A DNA stretch of 64,000 bases from Monosporascus cannonballus. Taxonomy: Eukaryota > Ascomycota > Sordariomycetes > Xylariales. The position numbers and the translations under genes were made by a program. Location of the stretch: the NCBI GenBank assembly GCA_004154925.1, contig QJNS01000313.1, positions 1 through 64,000 of the forward strand, read 5' to 3'. The notes beneath the pieces are model-generated. The model was given only the letters and a program-made list of their open reading frames with translations, was not told the DNA's origin and searched no databases. Positions 35,701-48,258 of the stretch are shown here, one piece after another (position 1 is the stretch's first letter; the number at the start of each line of letters is the position of its first letter).

Positions 35701-37070
35701 CTTTTTCAATTGTTATATGCTAGACATTTTCGTCGTCCATAATGTACTATATGTATTTTACTATATCTATCGAGGATTTCAAGACAAACGTTCTTTATTT
35801 ACTTTTAGTAGTTCTTATATTATTTCTTTAAGGCGTATTATCGTTTCTCTAACGCTTTCTAAGCCTGCTTTTTAGCTTTTTGCATTTTTTTATCGAACCT
35901 TTTATCGTAACGGCCCTTATTTATATTGAACTTAAATTATTTTCATAATTGTTTGATTTTTTTTGGTTATTTGTAGAGTATTATTTTGGTATAAGTACTT
36001 AATTGTTTTATTATAACTTTTTCGATTTTTTGCAGGTGTTTTAGTAATATTCTATCTTGTCGTAATTGTTATACTAGATTTCGTTCTTGTTTTTGCGTTA
36101 TAATATTTCGAATTTCATAGATGTTAACGTCGTACTATGTGATATAAATAATCTATCGCGTTTTTTTCCGTAGTTAATCGAATAATCTTAATATTTTAAA
36201 ATATATTGTTCTGTTTTTATACGTTATTCGTACAGTTTATTGTTACTTTTAACAGGCGTAATAATATATTGGTTTAAGGATTTCGATTTCAACAGTTTAA
36301 TAATCTTGTTTTTAGCGTTATCCTTTAATCTTTTATAAAATATATTAATTAAATTCTCGTTTTTACCGTTAATTTACTTTACTTTATCTATAATATTGCT
36401 GAAAATAATAACGTATTTCGAAATAAGTTTTTTTTTATAATCGTAAGATTTACAATATGACCGTTTTATAATAATATGTACAGCTAGTTCTTATAAGATA
36501 GATTAGGATGTCCAAACCCTAATTAGAATTTGGAATTGCTGACCTGTTAATATTGTAGCTAGCGTTACATCCTCGCTATCTCACGTTTTTTCTTTATTAA
36601 GGTTTTCGAAATTGACCTTTAATTTCTGTTTAAAATTAACGTAACTCAAAAAAGTATTTTAGTAATTTCTTTTTAATCGATCTTAATATTTTCTAAGAAA
36701 TCCTTTATAACTGGCTTAAATTAATTTATAGTATTTCCGATAAAGAAATTCATTATAACGAAAATTTTATCTGCTCGTATTTTTAAATCTTGAAAACGAA
36801 AATATATTCGTATATAAGTAAGGAAATTTTGAAGGTTTTCTTTTTATTATAATATTAGAGTTTTTTTATCTTATGCTTTGCTATAATAATGCGAATTAAT
36901 GTAGCCGATATTTAATCTATCGGCCGTTAAGTTTGCTTCTTAAATTTCTAAATCCAGTATTTAAGCTGTACTCCGGCCGAAAAAATGGTTCTCTGTTCGT
37001 TAATCGATATTTTAATTAAAAGAAGTATTGTTTAATATTTACCCATATTACTAAATAAAAGCTTATAGCG
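32716..37070 (-). mobile_element. Gypsy integrase-to-gag region, minus strand, RIP-mutated
   Basis: Minus-strand reading gives, from right to left, gag (37.0-35.5 kb), protease region, RT (34.4-33.7 kb, with a Y-L-D-D-I type site near 33.87 kb and FVNYY near 33.66 kb), RNase H (33.5-33.2 kb) and the start of integrase to about 32.72 kb. Because the plus-strand copy ends inside RT exactly here, the gag-to-RT parts of the two copies face each other. Confidence 0.6.
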
Positions 37071-37450
37071 TATAACGATTAACTAGTTTAATTTATTATT
37101 AAATTTTAATCGTACGGGTTTATATTAACAACAATATCGTGAAACTTTGAGCAATAATATAATATTTAATTACGTTTCGTAATACTAAAGATATTTGAAA
37201 TAACGATATTTTACTACAAATTATTATTATTTATATTATAAAAATAATAATCGTATAGATCTTGTTTTTATTATTATTATATATTCTTACGTAATGAAGC
37301 CTTATTAAACGGGCGCTTAATAATAATTTTTCGTACTTAGTAAATTCTCGCTAAGTATTAATTACATAACCCGGATTAACGTAGTTCTATAATCTTAGCT
37401 TGACCGTTTTTATAGGCCAAGTTTAATTAGGTCGTAACGATAAACCTATG
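37071..37450 (-). mobile_element. Gypsy LTR in reverse orientation, right arm of the palindrome
   Basis: It begins TATAACGATTAACTAG and carries AATCGTACGGGTTTATATT, the shared LTR edge. The right boundary is approximate. A plus-oriented LTR edge (AGTTTAATAGTCGGTTAAACC) lies directly beyond it at about 37.45-37.48 kb. Confidence 0.5.
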
Positions 37451-40400
37451 CGATTTAAGTTTAATAGTCGGTTAAACCTCAAACCGCTATAATTATATTA
37501 TTATGTTTTAATATATATACAAATAGATCTTATTTCAAAACCTTTAAGCCATATATATAATACGGTTTATAACGGATAAATAAACGTTTTTATTAATAAC
37601 AGGCTTTAACTATATTAAAAACGTTAATTATTATATCTTTCTGGCGAGTTATTCGATTTTTAATATTATTTTTAAAAATTAAACGATTTTAAATTACGGA
37701 AATAGTAAGGTTTATTACCCAGAAAGAAATATGTTGTAAATATATTAAAGGTTAGTTAATAATAGGTACGAGGTTATTTTTAATAAAATATTAATAAACA
37801 AAAATATTTTTAATAGCTCTAATTTATTATAATAATTATGTTACGGTAATTACATATTTACGGCGTTAAATTAATCGGTTATTACTTAATTAACGATATT
37901 TAAACGGTTAAGAAATTATTAGATTTTATAGAGTATTTATTTAATTTGTTACACCGACTATTTAACTTTTATAAATTATTTTTAAAACTGAGCGTTTATG
38001 TTTTAAACGTCAGTAACTTTTTTAAATCCCTTCAAATATTTTAAGTATTTTTAAAGGTATTTATATTATTCGAAAAATGCTTTAACAATATAAGACCGTT
38101 AGCAAATTATATTTTAATAGTAGTTAAATAAAAGAATTTGAAAAAAGTTCTCAAAGTTCGTAAATCAAGAAAGTAACGTTATATTTATACTCAATTTGTA
38201 TTTAATAGCAGACGTATTAGTATTTATATTATTTTTAGGCTCAGAAAATGTAAGGATATTATAGCGAAAAAGCGACGAAATAACGCCTTATTTAAAGCGT
38301 AATATAATAATAATTATAGCCAAATTATATCAATTACTATAACGTCTTTTAAGTATAACAAATAATTATAACCTTATACGTTTTTCAAGTTTTTGGAAAT
38401 ATTTTAGTATTATAGAGAAAAAACGAAAAAATATATTTAATAAGCGCGTAACATTTGAGTATATAAAACGAAACGATAACTTAAAGTGGTTATTTTATTA
38501 GTGCTATAATAAATTTCAAATTAAATTTCTTTTGAATAATCGTTTGTATTTATAATATTAAAGTAATATATTAATTAATTTTTATAACTTTTTGTACTAT
38601 TTTTATAAGTTACTATTTTATTAAACAAATGTTATTTTAAAACTAATAATAAAACATTTCATTTATTTTAATTATCTATTTTCTTTCTGCATTTTGTTCC
38701 TTAAAGAAATAAGATATTGAATGTATTTTTATGCTTGTATTCGTTATTATTTTCGATTAAATAATAAGATTTCGTATTTCTCTGTTTTAAAATATCGATA
38801 AAAAGTAAAACTAATTTTACCTGGCTAATTTTTTAAACGATTTCGAGATTATATTAACATAATTATAGTTTTTCTCAAATTATGATATAATTTTCTAATA
38901 AGACTATATCGAAGTAAATTGTTTTTTAATATCGTTTTTGATAAAAAAACTCCAAATAATTAAGTTCGTATTTATTTTTTTCTCTGATAGAATAATTCTA
39001 CAAAGTTTAATTACGTACAAAAAGCTTTATAATAAAACCCGTTTCGCGAAGAAATTTGGAAACCAGTAGTAAATAAAGTTTTTTTTAATAAATATATTAA
39101 GTAGAAAAAGATTTTCTCAAATTTTTCGAATAAAGATATTAAGTTTTTCCAAATTATAAAACTTCTAAATTGGAAAATAATTAATAAAACATGATTTTTA
39201 CGTTTATATAAAAAGATTCATAAAGGTTGACTTATACTGTATTAATACCGTAATAAATTACAAAGAATTTAAATATAAAAGCAGAAAAACGTTAAGTAGG
39301 AGAAAAGACTTTAATGTTCCGAACAATCCGTAATAATAAATAATATTTTATAAACCAAAATGGTTTTTTTCCTAAAACGAATACATAAGAATGTTTAATT
39401 ATTTATTTACAATATTTATTATTTTATATATAATATCATTAAAGAAAAAAATAAAATAATAAAATGTTATTAAAAACATGTTAAAAAGATAATAAAAAGA
39501 TATTATTATGAAACGATCGTAAGGTAAAAAAATCTTATTTATTATATATTATATATTATTGACTATTGATTATATCTGATTAGTTTAAGAGCGATATTAT
39601 TAAATCTTTAAATATATTGATTTTATAACGAAATATATACAGTTTATCGTGTAATTGTTTAAAGAATTTAAATTTAATCGGTAATAATATTAAAACCAAT
39701 ATTATTTAATTATTTTAACAATTTGAAATATTAACGATAATTTATTTATTATTTTTACATGGTTCGAAATTGTTTTGTATAGCAAATAATATATTACTAA
39801 ATAATATTAATCATATACTTGATTTGTATCTGGCAAAAATTTAATTATAATTAAGAGAAAAACATCGCTGAGTAGATACGTTAATAACGACACAGATATC
39901 TTTTATCTATCTAATATCTTCTTAAAACAAATTATAAAAAAGCGAGTTACGAAATCAAAACAACAATGTTACTATCTAGAAAAAGTTCCGAGTAAAGAAC
40001 TTAAAAACTATTCGCGTTAATTATACAAGTTTTAATATCGATTTAATAATTAGCTAATTATACGATTTGTTTTAAAACAATAGCATTATATCTTATATTT
40101 TCTTTATATGCTTAATAAGTTTTATCAAATTCAAACTTAATCTTGTTTTAAGCCTTCTAAACTTAAATATTACGTTAATAAAAACTTTATTAAAAGCTAT
40201 TTAAAACATTACTTTTGTTTTTAAATATAATATAATATTCTATGAAATATTTTAATTACAGCTTTAATTTTAATAAACATTCAAATTGTTTTAATAAAAT
40301 GAAATAGAAATGTATAAAAAAGGTTCCAAATTTAATATTACGAATTCATTATATTATTTTCAAATAAGGATAAAATATATCTTTTATATTCATTAAAACC

Positions 40401-41348
40401 TTATTTATATTTGAAAAAGTAACGTATTTATCGATATTTTTTAAGGTTTTAGTAAACTTATAAAATAAGCCGGTGGATAAATTATAGTTAAAATATAATA
40501 AAAAAAATACAAAGTTTTGTAAACGGTTTCAAGGTAAATGGTTAACGAAAAAAGAAAACAAGATTTAAAAATAGTTATAAATAATGCGCTTCTTTTTCAA
40601 AAAGAGGTTATTTTAGAAAAGATTAAAAAGATTCGTAAAAAAAGTTATATTAAAAAGATAAAGAAATGAAATTTACACGAAATGCGAATAAAAGTTTACT
40701 TTGCTCTTAATTAATAACAGAAATATATAAAAGTTTACAATAAATTTAAAAAAGCAAGCTTATTACGAATAAATAATATTTTATATATCGACGAACGCAA
40801 ATATAGTAAAAAGAAAGAAATTAAGTTTAAAATGCAAAAAAGGTTTTATATATATTAAAAACGATATGCCTAAAAGCAATAAGGATTTTCTGCTAATAGA
40901 ATTCTCGGTATTTTAATTATTCTATTACAAATTTTCTTAAATATATTATTTATTTATGAAGATTATACAGAACTATACTTTATTATTAATTATTATAATT
41001 TTTTATTTCTTACTAAATTATTGCGACCGTTTAATAAAAAAGTTTTTTAATTAAAACATCTAATAAAACGATTTTATTTAAGCTTTTAGATGTTATAGCT
41101 GCACTATAGCTATAGCGCTAATAAGGTAAAAGATCAGTAGAATGATCGCAACTATAGCAATCATCCTAGTGCTTACAGCTGCATATATATATTGGAGCTG
41201 CTATGGGGACAAGGCCGTAATATTAGAGATAAGGAGTTAAAGGAGAAAAGGCTTTATTAAGAGCTAAACGAATACACGTATTTTTGAAACGACGTTAAGC
41301 ATTTTATGTGTTATTTTTACGCAATAATTACGAGATTATTACGGGGTA
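37451..41348. mobile_element. RIP-degraded repeat DNA with minus-strand gypsy fragments
   Basis: Strongly AT-rich, with no surviving ORF. Part of it (about 38.4-39.0 kb) aligns with the minus-strand protease-RT linker of the gypsy family seen at 34.4-34.6 kb. The remainder cannot be assigned. A short stretch at 41.08-41.26 kb (GTTATAGCTGCACTATAGC onward) has more normal GC and may be another insertion. Confidence 0.5.
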
Positions 41349-41472
41349 TGTCACAGTCCCAAGTGGCACCTTGTAGGTATATAGGGCAGAACAAGGCGGT
41401 CAGGGCTCGACCTGACAACGTTCTACTTTTAGTAGTGTAATAGCTAGACTCTTGTTCTTTTGTGCCGTGACA
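41349..41472. mobile_element. 124-bp TG...CA insertion with perfect inverted ends and 5-bp TSD
   Basis: It starts TGTCACAGTCCC and ends TGCCGTGACA, so the outer six bases (TGTCAC/GTGACA) are a perfect inverted repeat. GGGTA occurs immediately before (41344-41348) and after (41473-41477). Sequence is GC-normal inside AT-rich DNA and is unrelated to the 167-bp element apart from the ends. Best read as a solo LTR or a TRIM-like element. Confidence 0.75.
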
Positions 41473-41918
41473 GGGTAATTGGTTTATAAGTAATATCTCA
41501 TCTTCTATTTAAAGAAAAAGAACAAACTTTAAGCTAGGTTTTAATATATTTATATTTCTTTCGTTTCTTTAATTTTAAAACATATAATATATATAAAAAG
41601 ATTATACTCAAAATATAATTATTATTTTAAACTCAGAAAATTAAATTTATAATTTCATTATAAATTTTTAAAAACTCTTTTTTTATATTAACATTATTTA
41701 AAATTATTAGGTTACGGTTAAGTAAAAACCTAATTATTTTAATATGTATTGTTTAATAATATAGCTAATTATTAAAAAAACAATTATACGGCGAATTACG
41801 AAATTTAAATATATTAATATTTACGATCATTAACTTTACACAATTTTCACAGACAAAAAAAAATATAATTGAATAAATATTTTTTAATGCTATAATAATA
41901 AATAGCTTTATTAAATTT
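41473..41918. other. RIP-degraded spacer before the full gypsy element
   Basis: AT-rich sequence with no recognisable coding remains. It ends at aattt just before the 5' LTR. Confidence 0.45.
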
Positions 41919-42293
41919 TATCATGGCCCAGCCACTTGGCACAACCAGAAACGGTTAAAAGGAGTGGAGACGCCCCAGATCACGTAATCCCGAAAATCGT
42001 TGGCTAATCCAGCAAGCCCTGGATCGCAAAGATCGCTGGCAAGTCTAACGAATCCTAAATCGTAAGGATTATTGGCGAATCCAACGAATTTTAGGTTATA
42101 AAAGGCTAAAATAAAAATATAAAATAATTATTATTTTTATAATTTAAATAATATTAATTTATAATATTTATTAATATTAAATATTTGTATTATAATATTA
42201 TTATATTTATTATTTTGATTTTTACAATATTTCTATTAATATAAACCCGTCGACTTAAGGTTTAATAATTGGTTAAACCGCCTAGCCGTTATA
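41919..42293 (+). repeat. Gypsy 5' LTR
   Basis: It starts TATCATGGCCCAGCCAC and ends CCTAGCCGTTATA. Compared with the 3' LTR it lacks about 40 bp around the block AAAACGTAATATGTTATT and is more strongly shifted to A/T in its internal GATCGCTGGCGAATCC repeats. Confidence 0.8.
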
Positions 42294-42439
42294 CGTTATA
42301 AGCTTTTGTTTAGTAGTACCGTCAAACTCTGAATAATATTTAATATTGTTAATATATTAACCAGCATTTAGAAAACCTTTACTTAATAGCTTCAGGTTCG
42401 AATTCGGAAGCTGGAGAAAGAAGTTCGATAATTTAGGAT

Positions 42440-43300
42440 TATGTCTGCCCAACCCTTTCTCGCCCGCATAAAGCTAAAGAAGCCAGAACTCTACGATGGA
42501 AAAAGCAACCCTTAAACCTTCCTGACTTAGATACGAGTTTACCTTCGCTTCCTGGATCTTAACGACCTAGCGGATATGGTTTTAGCAATAAAAGTATGCA
42601 TAATAGGAAATACGGCTAATTAGTTTAAGCCTATTATAAGAAACTTCTTAAAAGTAAGAAAAGCAAATAAGGAAAACTTTATTAATAAAATCTTTTTAAT
42701 TTATACCAATTTCGAAAACAAAATGTGCGACAATTTCGACAATCCGGATAAAAAACGATTAACGGCTTAATAATTTTTATAATTCCGATAAAAAGGATTT
42801 GCATCCAAGTACGCCGTAACCTTCAAAAGTTTTGCGGCTAAAGTAAAATAGGGAGACGACGAAGTCGATGCCCTTATCGACATATTTTATAAAAGGCTAA
42901 AGGATAATATAAAAGATGAAATTATTCGGATTAAGCGATTAATTACCTTAAACCGAATAATTTTATCTTTAATTAAGATTAATAATTAATAATTTGAAAA
43001 ATAATAAAAAAAGAAAGAATAATATACTTTACGTTCGAAATATAAGTTTAACCAGGGGAAAAAACGAAACGTACCCTTTATTTCTTACGGAACGGCGCCA
43101 GGACCTATGGAACTTGGCGTTACTCATAAATAAGATTAAAGCCAGATTAAATGCTTTAATTATAGCAAAATGGGATATAAGGCCTATAAATGCAAAAAGC
43201 TTAAAAAGTTACGATAGGATAATTAGATCCTTATATCGGAGGAATAATTTAAAAATAATTAAAAAAACGATAACAAAGTTATTAATATAATTTAAACCAA
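42440..43300 (+). pseudogene. Gag relic with RIP-mutated zinc knuckle
   Basis: The reading starts near KLKKPELYDGKSNP, a typical fungal gypsy gag start, and continues with decayed frames. At 43152-43193 the frame reads CFNYSKMGYKAYKC. Its spacing is that of a CX2CX4HX4C knuckle with the second Cys and the His both replaced by Tyr. Both replacements are single transitions (TGT to TAT, CAT to TAT) of the kind RIP makes. A 98-codon open stretch (42994-43290) is only the longest surviving piece. Confidence 0.7.
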
Positions 43301-44230
43301 GTATATATCAAGCTTATAATAAAAGGTTTAACCGGGACCATCACGACAAAAGATTCGACGAAGAATGCAAAAAGCCAGAAAGCTAGCTCGATAGGTATTG
43401 CGAATACAGCAAAAAACGCTATAGAAATAGTTATATAAATACCGAGATTAAACAGAAGGATTTTGCCCCGGAATACCCGATTAACATGGCAGGATATACG
43501 CCATACATTGTCGACGACAAGAATATTCCGATTACGAAAAATAAAAACAACATATTTATATATGTATTACCCGTATATATTACGAAGGATTTAATTTTCC
43601 AAACCGTACCGGGCATAACAAAAATAATAAATAATGATATCGATAATTTCGAATCATAGCCCTAGGAAATGTCCAGCAATTGGCCGAAATAAAAAATTTG
43701 TTTAAAAAAAAGCAATATCCGTAAAAAGACCCTTTTTATTATTATAAATGGTATAATTACCAAACAGAAAAAAAGTTAATTTAGCATACGGTTAAAAAAA
43801 CATTATTAAAAAATTATTACGGATTTTTATTTTTAATTAGCATTTATCGCGGATTCCCAAAAAAGAAAAGCCATTAAGGAAAAAATACGTTAATTTATAA
43901 GAGATCTCTGGAATAACAGCCAAAATAACGTATAATAGAATATAATCGTAAATATAAAAAAACAATTTATTCGATAAGAAAAAAATTATAAGAAAATTAA
44001 GAACAATTAATATAATTCGAAGGAATAATATGCCGATAATAACAATAAATACAACAACTTAATACGCTATATATAAAAACATAAATATAATTCGACAAAT
44101 TCGAACAGAAATTAAAAGAAAAAAGTTACTTATAAGAAAGCCGCAAAATAACGAAACCTAAAGGAATTAAAAGGAATTCCCGAAAAAGGATTTAAACGCG
44201 ATAATAGGAAACGTTAACGACCTTATTATT

Positions 44231-47200
44231 TTGGATATACGAATCGGAACGTACTAATATATTGCAATAGTGGACTACGGAGCTTTGGGCGGAAATTATA
44301 TTGCACCAAACGTAATTAATAAATTTAAATTACTATAAAAATATAAGTTAAAACCTTATATAATAACGAATGCCGAAAATTAGGAATTTGTTTACGATAA
44401 TAGAAAAATTATACGCAAAATTAATTATCTCGAAATTTTTATTAAAGGATAACATTAAACGGTTAATTTCGATATCGTTTTATTCGGGAATTACGATATA
44501 ATTTTAGAATTATTATGGATACGTTAGTACGAAATTTTGATTAATAGCGGAACCGGCTAAATAAAATTCGTTTTACTCCTTATTAATAAATGAAAAAAAA
44601 GAAAATTAAAATCTTAATACTTAATCGATAATAATAACGAATATAAGCATAAAGATACGATAAATACTTTATCACCTAAAAAAATAAAATATAAGAAAAA
44701 AAACGGGTATTAAAAAATATAACGCATTATTATTATTATTAAAGCGAAATTAAAGTAATTAAATAATAATCTAGAATAATAAAAATAATAGCTTAAAGAG
44801 TTAGAAAATTTAACTAATATGTTATTATAATACCATAGATACGAACAACTTTTTAGGAAGGAACTCGATACAAAATTATTAGAATATAATAAATAGGATT
44901 ACGAAATAATTTTTAAAAAAAGAACTTCGACGAAATTTTATCTTATTTATAATCTTAATAAAAACAAATTACGTATTTTCAAAAAATACTTAAAAGATCG
45001 GCTATAAAAAGATGGATTTAACCTTTAAAATTACCAGCAGAATATCTAATATTTTTCGTATCCAAAAAAAACGAAAAATTGCAACTTATGGTTAATTATC
45101 AATAACTAAACGACGTTATTATCAAAAATCGAATACCATTATTTTTAATTACGGAAATTAAAAACCGATTTTACGGAACTAAATAATTCATAATATTTAA
45201 TTTCAGAAATGGATATAACCTTATTAGGATTAAGGAAAAATACGAATGGAAGATAACTTTCAGAACGAAATACGGATTATTTAAGTATTTGGTTATATTA
45301 ATAGGACTTACAAACGTATTAACAATTTTTTAACGAATAGTTAATTACGTATTACGAGAATATCTCGATGTTTTTATTGTTTGTTATCTCGACGACATTT
45401 TCATTTTTTCAAAGATAAAAAAAATATATACAAAATACGTTTATAAAGTTTTTTAAGCTTTATAAAACGTAAGGCTATTTATTAACGCAGAAAAGAATTA
45501 ATTCCATATATAAAAAATGGAATATCTGGGATATATTATTACCTTAGAACATATTAGGATGGACCTTAAGAAAATTGCTACAGTTACAAAATAACAGACG
45601 CTAACGACGGTTAAGGAAGTACAGGCATTTTTTGGATTCGCTAATTATTACGAAAAGTTTATTCGAAATTTTAATAAAATAATTATATCCCTAACGAATC
45701 TTACGAAAAAAAAGGAATTTAAATAGACGTTAGATATGGAAAAAACATTTCAAATTATTAAGAATACTATTATTAACGAATTAATATTAATTATGTACGA
45801 TTTAAACCGTCCCATTAAATTAAAAACCGATATTTCGAATTACGTATTAAACGTAATACTCGGATAATAAAATAATTAAGATAAATTACACCTTATTATA
45901 TTTTTTTCGTACAAGTTAAAAGGAACTAAACTTAATTACCGCATTTTAAATAAAGAATTTATGGTTATTATTATAATATTTCGGAAATTTAGGTATTTTT
46001 TAAAAGGAAATTTGTATTAAGTTAAAATTTATACGGATTATTAAAATCTTACCCGATTTATTATAATTAAAGAATTTATAAAACGATAATTTCGTTACGC
46101 GAAAAAATTAGCAAACTTCGATTTCGTTATTATTTATAAAAAAGGATCAAAAAACGGTAAGGCAAATACTTTAAGTAAGCGACCAAACTTCAAAAAAAAT
46201 TGGTCAAAATTAGTTATATAATTTTTGATATTATTATAAAAGAATATTTATGCTTACGATAAATTGCGATAATTCGGGCAGTACCTAATAACATATATTA
46301 AAAAATCCAGCAATATAACGATAATCTCCCAGAAAATCAAAAAACGAATAAAATATAAATTCCAAAGGAATACTGGAAGGATTTAATACAAAAGATATAC
46401 GAATATTAGTTATATAAATATTTAAAAATTTATAAGATTTTAAAATAATTTCGACGCATATATTCCTTTCCTAAAATAAAATTAACGGTACAGAAAATTA
46501 TACGGCAATATAATATTTGCGTTAAAGTAAAAACTCGACGATATAAATTATACGAAAAATTATAGCCATTATTAGTTACGGAATAATTATGGTATTTAGT
46601 TATATTTAACTTTATTATTAAGTTTTTTATATCAAAAAATCTAATTACGGGAATATATTACGATAGCATTTTCGTGATCGTCGACCGATTTACGAAATTT
46701 TCCTATTTCTTACCATATTATAAGGATACAAACGCCGAATAATTGGCATACGTTTTTTTCAGATATGTTTTTAATATATATAAATTACCAATAAAAATTA
46801 TATCAAATAAAGGATTAATATTTGTATCAAAATTTTGGCAAAGTTTTATAACATAAATCGGCCTAAATTACAAATTATTTAATACGTTTAAACCTTAAAC
46901 AGATGGATAAATAAAACGAATAAATTAAACCTTAGAAACTTATTTACGATATTATATTAATTACGAACAAAATAATTAGGTTAAAAAATTACCGATTATT
47001 TAATTAACTTATAATACCAATTATTACGAAAATATTAAGATAATACTTACGAACGTAAATTTTGGTTTTATTCCCAAAATTTATAAAAAAGTACGTAATA
47101 ATAATTTAATTAATATCAAAATAATTTTTACGTTAAAAGAATTATGATAATTGTACCAAGAAATAAAAATAAAATTAAAATTCGTACGAAATCAAATACG

Positions 47201-47640
47201 TAAGTATAATAATTAAAAAAAAATTAAAGAAATTAATTTTCGAAAAAGGGAAAATGGTTTTTTTCGCCATAAAAAATATGTAAATAAAACGACTTAATAA
47301 AAACTCGATTTCAAATATATCGGTCCATATAAAATCGCCAAAAAAATTTCAGAAAATAATTACCAATTAGAATTTTTACCAAAGGTCAAATTTTATCTAA
47401 TTTTTTATATTTCCTTATTCGAATTAATAATAAATATAATCAAAGTATATACGGCATAAAACGATATGGAAATAAAAGACAAATAAGTATACGAAATGGA
47501 AAAAATACTTAATATATGAAAACAAAACGGATTTACCCAGTACCTGATTAAATAAAAAAAATACCCAGATTTCGAAAATACTTGGGAACCCGCCAAAAAT
47601 CTTATTAACGCCTAGCGCCTATTAAAGAACTTTTACCAAT
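44231..47640 (+). pseudogene. Gypsy pol relic (PR-RT-RH-IN-chromodomain)
   Basis: The protease region has D-Y-G-A-L-G at 44.27 kb. The RT has a damaged Y-L-D-D-I equivalent (tatctcgacgacatt) near 45.39 kb. A finger region near 45.63 kb encodes a recognisable F-F-G-F-A-N-Y-Y block. Integrase follows, then a chromodomain near 47.5 kb with YLIK, then KKYPDFENTWEPAKNL. Dozens of stops in every frame exclude activity. Confidence 0.75.
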
Positions 47641-48215
47641 AACGCCGAAATCGGCAAAATCAAAAATTCCCCAATTAATAGACGACCAGTTTATGGACTC
47701 CAGGTTGGACCAGTCGGGAGGAGAAGCGGCTTCTGCCGTTGTGGCCTTGGCGGCCTTCAGCTTAGCCTGTTTTTTTTAACGCTCCAACTTTTCCAGTTTT
47801 TCCAGGTTGTCGATACCACGGGATACAGTTTTTATTATTTTTTTATACCATATCTTTTTCTATTTCCAGACGCGACAAGTATAAGCCTTGGCGAACTTTT
47901 CAGCCTCCATAACGGCTTCCAACTTTTTTTTAAGCTTGCGATATTGAATGGCAATTTTCTGCAATTGTTCCGGGCTAAGGCCACGAACGTCACAGTTGGC
48001 CTGCTAGTAACTGATATACGAAAAACAATAAGAAAAGTCCTTTTTAGATAGTTTGCATTTAAGTTTCCGCCGTTTACAATAGGAATAAGGCGTTATTTAA
48101 TAAGGATTAGCAGATAAAACGGCAGCTAGTAACGAATTGCGCTGCGCAGTTTTCACCTTAAAAAAAGGTTTAGCATATTTTCTAATACGAGAAAACATTT
48201 TGGAATAAGTACTTA
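47640..48215 (-). pseudogene. Antisense ORF with decayed Zn2Cys6-like cluster inside the gypsy element
   Basis: This lies on the strand opposite pol, between the chromodomain and the 3' LTR. It reads SYCKRRKLKCKLSKKD, then YCFSY, a stop, and QANC. The spacing is that of a fungal binuclear zinc cluster (CX2CX6CX9CX2CX7C), with the first and fifth cysteines as Tyr, each explicable as TGT to TAT. A helical segment (LSPEQLQKIAIQYRKLKKKL) and a long Lys/Glu-rich coiled coil follow, then a C-terminal WSNLESINW. Three internal stops are in A/T-shifted codons. Related antisense reading frames sit at the same place in the copies at 16.0-16.5, 20.37-20.69 and 27.75-28.1 kb. The role is unknown; DNA binding or regulation of the element is inference. 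Confidence 0.6.
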
Positions 48216-48258
48216 CAAGTTAATCTTTGGGACAAAGATCCTGGGAAAGGAGAGATCG

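Noticed and set aside
36477..36569. Third short TG...CA insertion (TGTACAGC...GCGTTACA)
   Set aside because: The flanking five bases differ (taata versus tcctc), so there is no target-site duplication to support it.
47405..47596. 63-codon hydrophobic ORF on the minus strand
   Set aside because: It is antisense to the gypsy chromodomain and reflects reverse-read Lys/Glu-rich codons, not a membrane protein.
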